Of a DNA stretch of 64,000 bases, positions 13,201 through 25,200 are shown in pieces. Under the pieces are notes generated by a model, which saw nothing but the letters and a program-made list of their open reading frames with translations, did not search any database and was not told the DNA's origin. The translations under genes and the position numbers were made by a program. Every line of letters begins with the position of its first letter. Position 1 is the stretch's first letter. Source of the DNA: Spisula solida (lineage: Eukaryota > Mollusca > Bivalvia > Venerida > Mactridae); contig OX365948.1 of assembly GCA_947247005.1 (NCBI GenBank), positions 9,847,455-9,911,454 on the forward strand, given 5' to 3'.

Positions 13201-16200
13201 GGTTCTCATTTTGCGCCATCTGACCAAGAATCACCTAACCCAGGTTCTAATAATACCAAACAGCGTGCTATAGAACATGCTTAATTTGAAAGTGATTAAT
13301 CATTTTACAATCAGACTAACTACAGACAGTATGAGTCAGCATTTGTATTGAGGATAAGCATATACTAAACATACCTCCTTGACTCGAACTCTCCCTGCTC
13401 TTCTCTGGGTTTCACTTGTTTGTTTAAAATAGGAAGTCTTTTTGTATCCACAAAAGCTTCATTCATCTGAAAAATAAAACAATCAATAAATATAAGGTGT
13501 GCTTAGCAGACAGACACGCCACCTGGCTTTTATGAATACTGTACAGTAGCTATGCATTAAATATTTAAAAATTGTATATGAACTCTCATCCAGTTGGTAT
13601 AATTGCTGTCACTTCAGTGCTTGGCACTGTAGCCGTTGGGGTCATCGGTTCGAATGGGGTCACCCGGTGAGGTTTCATAAAACCAAGTGGTGTGTCTGTC
13701 TGCGAGGCAAATAAGATGTTAATTATCAGAGATTGTTTATCAAGGTTTTGAAATATTTCATATTTTGGTTTTTCATCTACAGCACAGCACCTTTATGTCC
13801 TTTAACGATGTCAAACTCAGCTTATATGATATGTGAAGATTGGATATAAATTGGATATAACTTACTCCAGAAGTGTACTTTGCCCACACTGTACCGTTCC
13901 ATTCACCTTCTAGCACACAGAATGGTTTCTTCTCATTTGGAGCGTAGATATTACCCGCTACCCGATGTTTCTTTCCTCCATAGAAAGGTTTAGTTAGAAA
14001 GTCTACGGTGGCATTGTAGCCTGTTTTAGCACATGATACTGTTATACTACCACCTAATTCCACCCACGGTACCGTCAGTATAGATCTGAAGTGGTCAAAC
14101 ATGATAAATAAGACCTAAAAATGTTTGTTTCCATTTCAGATTACGGCAAAGTTTTACAGTAGGGCTGGACACAAGAAACAAATAAATATTTTTAGGCCTT
14201 ATAGCTAAAGCAATTACTCATGTAAGATTATATAAATTTAGTTTACCATTATTGAAATGTAACTTTTTTCCTTGTAACATCAAAATCAGTAAGAGTTATA
14301 TCAATAAGAGTTAACTTATTATCAACCACCATTTCAAGTTTAACAAGCATTTAGATGCAATGATACTTGATTTATAAATCAGAAAATATTCTTGAAATGA
14401 CAATGACCTTGTATAGGAGGTCATTTACAGGACAAGAGACCAATGAACCTTTTAACACGGAGGATAATAAATGAGCATTCTTTAGACTAATATACAGATG
14501 CAAGACTAATCTTTCCAAACTTCTGGCACTAAGGAAGAGGTCATAAAAGTGTACATTAAAGTGTGGCCTTTGATTACAGGTGATCTTCTTCAACAGGTTA
14601 AATATTGAAAATGGTCAAATGGAAGATAAATTGGTAGTCTTTGCTACAAGTATTATAATAGTGATCTTAATCAGGTCGGGTAATTAGCAATCATTCTCAA
14701 ACCTGAAAATCACTGTTTCAAAGCCTGAAACTCAACCTTTTAATAAAAAGAAAGAAGGAAAATTCAGGATTCAAAAACCTGATATCGGTCACAAGCCTGA
14801 AAATTACCAGGCCTAATCTTTATTTGCAGGTGGTCTTCAACACATGTACAGGTTAATTGTATTCCTGTAAAATCATTCTTTTTCGAAGGATTTGACTTTT
14901 CGTTGATTTTGTTGTTGCACTCGACTATGAAATCTAATCCCCACGATTAATTGAACACTCAAATATGGAACATGGGTTTATCCTTTCATGATTTGTAATC
15001 CACGAATTTACCACGAAAAAGCATTTTTATCAAAAACTATGAAATTTAATACCCATGAAAATATGTGATTTCACAGTATATATTTACCTGCCATAACCGT
15101 TAGGAAATGTTATAATATATTCCTCGTCCCAGTCTAACACGGATATCACAGCTTGACCAATCATATGTACGCCTATAGATAGACCTAAAAACTTGGACTT
15201 TGTCCAGATGTAACCATCCAGTGTTATACGTTTATCTTTGTGCTCGGCGTAAAATGCTGATACTGAAATATATAATAAGAAATCATATGACATGTCGCAA
15301 AACATTTCTTTTACTGTAAAGTTGTACACTTGTTACTAACAAGAGATGTTGTTAAACACGTATGCCCCATGGCAGCCCAATAATCAGTAATGGTAAAGGT
15401 CACAGTGACCTTGATCTACTGACCTCAAAATCACAAGGGGTCATCTACTGGTGATGGATAACCTCCATGTAAAGTTTAAAGATCCTAGGGCTTAGTGTTC
15501 CTGAGTTATTATACAGAAACAATTTGGTCTACCAACAGACCGACCGACATCAATATACCCCTTTTCAAAGATGAGGGGCATAACCATAGAATGAAAGTTT
15601 AAGGTAATATTTCGAATTTGTTGGTATTGTTGTTGGTTAGTGTAAGCCTACCAGTAACAAGAACTACTATCACTCAAGGTTATGAATATTCCTCAGATAT
15701 TGCCTGACAGTTATACCAGGTTCAAATTTTTACTGGAATCCAACCGATGGTACTGATAAGTGAATAAAAGCTCCTCCAGTCACATGTGTCGCCTGACTAC
15801 ATGCACATTTGTCATGGAAAACTATCCAGTATTGGGCTACATATCCAACTCACAAGAGTTCTCTAGTCATCTGAACTAAAAACGACAAAAATATGCTCTG
15901 GACAAAAAAATGTCCTGACAAAATCAATCAAAAGGGAATCATTCAAACACTACACAAGGTAGAGTTATGATTCTTGCGCATTGCACTCATGTCACAGCAA
16001 GAAATATGCAAACCAATTTTGGAGTCATTCATACATATGGTGATCAAGTTATGCCCCAGACTAGAAATGCTTTTAAAATTAATCAAAGGGTAACAATTCA
16101 TAAATGGCAAAAGGTAGATTAATGGTTCTTTAGTACTGCACTTGGACTTTTTGTAAGAAACATGCATACCAAGTTTCAAGTCATTCAACCTTATGATGAC

Positions 16201-19200
16201 AAAGTTATGCTCAGGACAAGAAGTGCTCTAATAAAATCAATCAAAGGGAAATAATTCAACAAGAGGATCATAGATCTTGGGGCGCTCACCTGCTAAACAT
16301 GGCCAAACTTTCAACTTCACCTTAAGGTCATCAAGATGAACATTTTGACTAAACTTGAAGGTTAAAGCAAAACTGAGGCCTCCAGAGTGTTAAAAAGGTT
16401 TTGTTTTTATTTGACATATTGACCTAGTTTTTTAGCCACATGCCCCAACTTCAAACGTGACCTTAAGGTCATCAAGATAAACATTTTGACCAAAGATAAT
16501 GAAGATTAAAGCAAAAATATTGCCTCAAGAGTGTTAATAAGGTTTTTCTATTATTTGACCTATTGACCTAGTTTTTGACCCCACATAAACCAACTTCAAA
16601 CTTGACCTTAAGGTCATCAAGATACACATTTTGACCAAACTTCATGAAGATTAAACCTTTTTACCTTTTGACCTAGCTTTTGACCCCACATGACCCAACT
16701 TCAAACTTGCCCTTAGGGTCACCAAGATAAACATTTTGACCAAACTTCATGAAGATTGAAGCAAAAATGTGGCCGCCAGAGTGTTAACAAGGTTTTCCTA
16801 TTATTTGACCTTTTGACCTAGTTTTTGACCCCATATGACCCAACTTCGAACTTGACCTTAAGGTCACCAAGATAAACATTTTGATCAAACTTAATGAAGA
16901 TTAAAGCAAAAATGTGACCTCCAGAGTGTTAACAAGGTTATCCTATTATTTGACCTATTGACCTAGTTTTTGACCCCACATGACCCAACTTCAAACTTGA
17001 CCTATTATTCATTGAGGTACAACTACTGACCAAGGTTGATGTAGATCAAAGCAAATATGTGACCTCCAGAGTGTTAACAAGGTTTTTCTATTATTTGACT
17101 TATTGACCTAGTTTTTGACCCCACATGACCCAACTTCAAACTTGACCTATATTTCATTGAGGTACAACTACTGACCAAGGTTGATGAAGATCAAAGCAAA
17201 AATGTGACCTCCAGAGTGTTAGCAAGGTTTTCCTTTTATTTGACCAACTGACCTAGTTTTTGACCCCACATGACCCAACTTCAAACTTGACCTATATTTC
17301 ATTGAGGTACAACTACTGACCAAGTTTGATGAAGATCAAAGCAAAATTGAAAGTGCTAGAGTGTTAACGGTGAAAAGTTTAACGGACGACGGACAGAAAA
17401 CAATCACAAAAGCTCACCTTGCCACTTTGTGGCAGGTGAGCTATAAACGATGCAAGGTAGCGTTATGGTTCTTGTGCACTGCACTTTGGCTTATTGCAAG
17501 AAACATGCATACCAAATATTGAGTCATTTGAAGTTTAGGTGACAAAGTTATGATCTGGACAAGCAATTCTCTACTAAAATCAATCAAAGGAAAATATTTC
17601 AAAAACGGTGCAAGGTAGAGTTATGGTTCTTGTGCACTGCACTTAGGCTTATTGCAAGAAACCTGCATACCAAATCTTGAGTCATTTGAACTTAAGATGA
17701 AAAAGTTATGCCCCGTACAAGCAAATTCGGACGCCTATAATAATCCCTATATGTTGCCTTTACAGGCGACACAAAAATGGAACTGACAAATATTAAAACT
17801 GTTACACAACAAACTATCAGAGTCTTACTTACTGGGAGGGTGATGTGAAACTTGTTCAGCTATAAAGCACAGATTATTGCTCGTTGCCCAGGGTATAGGT
17901 CCGTCTTCATTCAATTCCTGATAAATAAAGGTTTCAATATAAATCAGGGGTATAATAATAAAGACTTTATGTAAAGAGGCAACACAGTTGGGTATGCCCA
18001 GTCTTCCAGCTGTTTGTAATGGAAACAGGAAGATCTAGATGGGTGTATGTAGGAGGATCTGGGTCCTACTGAGACATAACTTCCAATCTATAATAAGAGA
18101 CAAGTCTGTTTCGGGTGCCATTAGCATACATCCCTACACTTAAACATTGTTTATAACATTGTTTTATTGTTAGAAGTTGACCATAACTTTGTCATGAATA
18201 CTTCCGTTTTTTTCATGAAATAACTATTATTTTCTGCGGAAAGTTCATTCTTTCTAGTGCAGCAAATCCAGATTTCTAAGCTTAGCGTCAAGAAAATTTA
18301 ATGGAATCACTAGTTTTTTGTCTTTGGTATAGTGTAGCCATATAGCAAGCTTAAGCTGTTGCTACTCAAACACACTTATATTATATAGGTGGACTACAAT
18401 TACACGATCACCAATACACAAACAAGGATCATTCTATTGTACAATGAATATTTTAAAAACTGACCTCTGTTTTTTCGTATCCCGGAACATTCCAGTAACA
18501 TTTAAAAGTTTCACCTAAGATTGGATTGTAAGGTTTTTTAGCTATATCTGAGTTTCTACTAGCATGGAATGCTGACATGTACCATCGTACAAGTTGCACC
18601 ATTCGTTCCTGAGGTGTTTTCATATCTACAGTCCTGAAAGTAGTTGAATGCATATCATTACCAACAGTCCACAATAACCAACAAAGAGTTAACTTTATAC
18701 TCTTTTCATAAAAAAATCCACGACTATTTTTCATCACATATTGTCACATTAAGACAACCTTAGACAACAATATATCAATGATTTATCATGACTTGGTTTT
18801 GTACTCAAAATGTTTCATACCAATTTTTGTGAGTATTTTATTATTTTGCCTTGAATTTTAGATTTTGCAATGTGGTGGAGGTTGTATACAAGGAACAGTC
18901 ATTTGTCCTCCAAGCACACTTCATCTTAGTCAATCAAAATTCAGAGATTTGCTGAAAGTGAAACTATAAAATTTATACCAAACTATTTCCTAATTGTCAT
19001 ACTTACTTCAAAAACAGATCTGCATGAGCAAAGAATTCTGCATACATTTCCAACAATGATTTTCGTTCGAGTATAAAAGTAGGAAGAACAACTTTTGTGA
19101 GATCCATACCAATTCTAACTTGTGACAACAGATGTGTTATTATGCTTCCATGTTTCTCTAATGACCCCACTGAAATAATAAACACACCCATCAAAATATA

Positions 19201-22200
19201 TAAATCATCAGGTCAATGAGGGATGACCATAATGTAACGAATGAAGTTCTAACTTAAATCATAAACCAATCAATAATCAAGCAATGGCATATTAATAAGG
19301 GCTAATAAATAACTTGAAATTAGTACATGTAATACAATTTTTACGACCATGTTGATGATTATTTGACCCCCCGAAATTAAAAAAAAACTTTTTGACCCTC
19401 AATATTCTTGATGTAGTGTTTTATACATTGTGAATATAAAATATTTATTGTTAAAGTCCAGTCATAAATAAAACTGATTGAAAATGAGATTCAGTACTCC
19501 CTGGAGTTGGCAAGGTCACAATCACAGAAGATGCCATTGAACGTTTTTCCTTAAATCTTATGCATAAGAGATTTGGAAAAGCATATTTTAACGAGAAACA
19601 ATACAATTATACAATCAAGTACGGGAAGTTTACTTACACCCCTCTTCTTCAACCTCATCATATAATTCTGAAAATGAAAAGAATATTATGTGAGGATGCA
19701 TTGTAAAATGATGATGATCTTTCACATGGAAGTTATTTACTAAATAATGGAAGATCACGGTATTTATGTGATAAATTACGTTATTAATTGTATCACATAT
19801 GTCATGGACTTATCTCAGTAAGCAAAGTCAAGGATTCATGTCTTTAACATCTTCATTGTCTTAGTTTTGTTGGAACGTGCAAATTGAAATTTGAGTTGAT
19901 TTGTTATTGAATTCATATGGATAAATGTCAACCAACACGCGTTGAAATTATTAACTTGTATTATCAACGTTTCGGCAATTTGCCTTCATCAGGAAATACA
20001 ATCATATAAATGAAAACAACGGAGGTGACGTCATGCACAATAGACGTTATGTTAATTATTGAAAATATCTTATAAAGCATGTTAGATTGTAAAAACAAAT
20101 GTATCGTAATGAACTTTCAAAATTTAGTTCTATACGGATACAAAATACAAATATTTCCTATAGCAATATGATATATAAAAAAATTATTTATATTATTGAA
20201 TTCATGAAATATATAGCAATACGATATATATAAAAAATTATTTATATTATTGAATTCATGAAACCCGATGAAAAGAAAGAGGTATGAAGCGGGCCTTTTT
20301 TTAGATTGTTCAATAAATTCAATAATAAATTAGCACACACTGATTATCCTCTATTTATCACATGTTTGACGTCACGGTAGCGAAATAAAGCCATTTTTTA
20401 TTTTTGATAATACACTAGTGTAATAAAGCCATCACGCGACGTCATTCAAAGGATAGGCGACGTCGTCAAAGTTGCGCGTTTATTATAGTGAAAAATAAGT
20501 AGCTATTTTATGTTTCGGCCGGAAAAGGCTAACATGTGATAAAAAGAACATTACATTTGTGACTTTCCACATTGAATTTATTAAACTCGTTGAAAAAATC
20601 GATAAAATGCTCGGCAGAGCCTCGCATTTTATTATTTTATTCAACTCGTTTAATAAATTCAATATGGAAAGACACTCATGTAATATCCTCTATTAAATGC
20701 ATGTTTACAGTTTTACCATCATAATAGTCATCGTCTGGTTTGGATGTTGGAGTTATTTGTGTACTAGAACCAATCTGTTTATCTGTTATATGCTCCTGAC
20801 CAGAATCACCGTTCTCTTCTGTTTTATCTGTGACATCTCTTTGACCCTGGGAACGTAACTTTGACCTTTTGCTAGAAAAATAAAACAAAACTATTGACTG
20901 ATTGAAGTCCGTAAGTTACTAATGAAAGTATCTTGATAAGGTCGACAGGAAAGGAAACACCATTTTCAATATGGCAGCTGATTAACCTGTTTAATTCAAT
21001 TTCATGTGAGCAATTAACCGGTTTCAGAATTGTGAAATCAATCCATACCGATTCAGAAGGCTGCAGTGCTTGCTCAATGACTAAGGATATATTAACTAAA
21101 TGGTGTTAAAAATGTCTACAACATACAATATCATATTAACTTGTTTTATACACATATAGCTTGCCATTATTTACCCATATAAGGATACATACTCTGGACT
21201 ACTTTTAGGAGTTCTCTGTGTTTCTTCAGCATCAAAGAAGTCCTCATCTTCACTACTAGAGTAAGATATTGCTGGCATTGAATGTTCTTGGAAGTCAGAT
21301 TCTGAAACAAAGGTCAAAAAGGTCAAATCATTATTCTGAGAAGTAAAGACTTATGACACATTTCTAAGTATAATATCAAAAGTACCTAACAGTTGAACTT
21401 TAGCACCTTTTTACATAATTATGTAACCCCTGGTGGGGACTGAAGCTGAGGAAGCACAAATTTTAACAAGAGCATTGAAGCAATCACAAATTATACAACA
21501 CCATTCTAATTATTTTCATTGCATACTAATTAAAATTTAATCAATTTTACTTTATTTTGGAACATAAACTTTAGCATAAATTACAAAATTTCAAACTCAC
21601 TGGTATGATCATGTTTTTGTAAAACATCCCATATATATTTAACTGTATGTTATGTTAAATCAGAAGTTCACTTTATAAGAGAAAGAAATGTTGGTTTTGT
21701 AAAATAAATGTCCTCAAGCCTGGTCAAAGAATCATTTGAACAGAGAGAACGTACCAGGCAATCAGTGTAATAATCATCAACCCTGCAAATTATTTTCTTA
21801 AAAACTCTACTGGAACTCAAACTTTAATAATTCCTAATGTAAAAGAAAACCTTAGTAATAAGACCATCTCAAAGCTGAGAAAACAATGTTCAAGTCTGTT
21901 TTCATTATTTTGTTTTTATACCAATAATAATTATAACATAGTGTACATGCACAGACAATTTGAAGCCATACAGACCCAGCAGTAGCACCGAGCCACCCAC
22001 ACAAATCTCAGACACAGAACATTCCTTCTGCATCCCCAAAATAGGATATAACAAGTAAGTCTAACACAATGAATTACACACTGCATGGTTTCTTAAAATA
22101 GCACATTACCGTAAAGGGAGATAATTGTAAATGATAACTTAACACTTAAATTATTACAGCTCATTATTCAATTAAAACTTAGTGAAAAATTCTCTACAAT

Positions 22201-25200
22201 ATCATGTTTTAGTGTTCCGAAACTCTCACTAAACATTTATGATTTGGGTAATATATGAGGTAAGTGACATCTAATTAGACAATAATTATACAATCACAGC
22301 AATTTTGGAGCAAGTCACACAACAAAAGAAAAGTTTGTTTGATAGAAACAAGAATAATTTATCCATCACTATAGCAAGAGATGATTGTTGTTTGGCCACC
22401 GTAGCTCAGTGGTTAGCGTGCATGCTGTCTAATCTGGCGATCTGGGTTCAAATCTGGGTAGAGGCACACACATGCCCGCCATGTTTCAGCATAAAACTGA
22501 CTGGCAAATATAGACTATGCTTGGCAATTAGTTTTAAACATGTATGCACCCATGGCAGTGAGCTAAACAGTCAGTTATATAAGAGGTCATGGCAACCTTG
22601 ACCCTTGATCTACTGACCTCTAAAGCAATCAGGGGTCAATTACTGAAGGTGACCGAACTCTATACAAAGTTTGAAAATCCTGGGTCCATTGAATTATACT
22701 TGAGTTTAATTGATCGGAAACCATTTTGTCTATTCATTATGTTAAAGGTCTGACCATGACCTGTTGACCTAAAAATCAATTATGAATAGGAGCTATTTAC
22801 TGTTGCTGACTAACCTCCATGTAAAGCTTGATGATCTTGAGCTGACCGATTCTTGGGTTACTGAATGGAAACTGCTTAATCTACTGACCAACAGACACAA
22901 AGACTGACTGACCAACATGTACAAAGCAATATACCCCCTTATCAAAGTTGGAAGGCATCAGTACTTATGCGGTTCACATAGATTCAAGCGAAAGCTATAT
23001 ACCCGGAAGATCTATTGTCGTTGATGGATCGTGATCAACACCACCATTTAGAACTGTAACACCAGAGGGAGCCGCTACCACGGGTAAAACTTGAAAGTAT
23101 AGAGTACAGAAAAATAAAAAATACCATATCAGCTAGAGCGATTTATGTAGTCCTAAGAAATATCTTCATGTGTAAAAGATAGTTGCGGAATTAAGCAAAC
23201 AGTCAACAACATATATATTTTACTGTGCTGTTCTGGCCCCAATCTCCTGAATAATCGCAAGTAGAAGTCTCAGCTCAGATTGAGATTTTGAGCTCATGAA
23301 ATTTTGCTTGCTGTTATAACCTACCACAATGATTTCAACTTGTAATACAAATTTTTAGCTCAATGTTGCATCATAAACTAACTAAAAGATTTGCGATAAA
23401 GTTTTAACAGAGATATAGCTCAGATTAAGATGTTTCAGGTGACAGGGGCCAGGTCCCAATCTCCCAAAATCATGTAATTTTACAGATTTTTCTAACACCA
23501 CTTCCAATGGGATAGCAGGGCTTGCGCACAAAAGAAATGAAAAGTTTTATTTGAGACAATTATTTGAGAAAATGCGGCCTGATCAGTAACACGATTAGGC
23601 ACAAACAAAACAATCTATTAATTTAACCTTGTAAAAGTGAAAATGCTAACTCACAATTGAGAAGGAGACAAGTGTATGTCTAAGATGCTATACGTGATTC
23701 CTGGCCGACCCCAGGTAACTTACCCAACATGCAATTTTTTAATGAAACATGTCTTGCAAACCAGATAAATCAACTAGCTTTGCCTCTCTACTAATGACAA
23801 ATGAAATTACTAAAAAAATCCAACCCCTATCAACTGATATAATTGTTCAGGATATAAGAGGTCTTATGTAATGAATAGATACAGAGAAAAGAATTCTTTT
23901 CTTTCAAAAAAGTGAATAGCAGAGGTAATGTAATTAATTTGTTGATTGTACAGTACAACCTCTGTAGAGAATTGCCCTTTGGGAGCTACAAATACTAGTT
24001 GATGTTTAGAGGGTGTTGTTCTACAGAGGTTATATTTAAAGTTAATTTTGAAAGTGATGTTGTTGAGAGGTTGTTGCTCAGTAGAGGGACGCTCTTGAGA
24101 GGTTGTACTGTACATTAACTATGTGAAAGCTGAGAACAACTGGCCACATCAGCCAATTGACATTATGCCAGTTACATGGGCGAAAGTTAGAAATTCTGAA
24201 AAACCTGAAATCATCAAAAATACATAGGGAAAATAAAGAAAAACAGGCTTTTTGGCACTCTAAAAAACCTGAAGTTCAGGCATGTGCCTGAAAACTTTCG
24301 CCCATGCAGTTATAAATAAAAGTGACACTTTTACTGGTAAATCATAGCACATGATTGCATAATCCAATGAATTAACTTGATTATCCCAGAATAATTCCAA
24401 AGTCAGCATGCATTCTGATTGGCTACCACTATGACTTTTACACATCAGTAAATGTCTGTTCACACTAATCTGGACCCTTGAACATACTGCATAAACGTCG
24501 TAGTGGGTGGAGTAGGCCTTATAATTTTGTGTTTACGTAAGGAACAGTGCAATTAACCACATTTTGTTTAGTTATTATTCACCAAACACCACATTATGGT
24601 GACGTTATGTATATGATGTCATTAAATCAAGCTAATTTGTAAATATTGCAGGAGTAAATTCAATGTTCCCATTGATATTGATTTGGTTAAGCGTCAGTTT
24701 GGAATTATAAGAATTAAACGACCATTTGTTGAAGTTCACTGATGTGTTAACACCTGAACTGAGTCATTGAGTAAAGCCCCGAAGTTCCTTCAGATCGGGT
24801 GTTTACACATCAGTGAACTTCAACAAACGGTCGTTTAATCCTATACTAACAGTCACCCAACAAAGACTAGGTGGACAATATCAACACTGGCATAATGTCA
24901 ATTATTGTATGTGACTATTATAAGAGAATAATGTTAAACAAAACAACAATAAACCAAAGCACCATATAACACCAAACACATATAAACATACTTGCTGCTG
25001 TTGTTTGATTGCCATAGTAATCAAAATCGGCTTCCATCGTTAACACAGGTTCATGCATAGATCCATTCAGTAAGGGCTCTTTCAATGTTTCCTGTAAATG
25101 TACATGTGTATGACAGGTATACAACTTGTGCACACAAAATATGTGGCTCAAAGAGAAGATCGGGTATACCCAATGGTGTTGTCACGTTAAACGAGTGCCA

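Noticed and set aside
22394..22470. Functional tRNA gene
   Set aside because: A- and B-boxes are present, but the acceptor and anticodon arms do not pair, and the head continues into a repeated SINE body.
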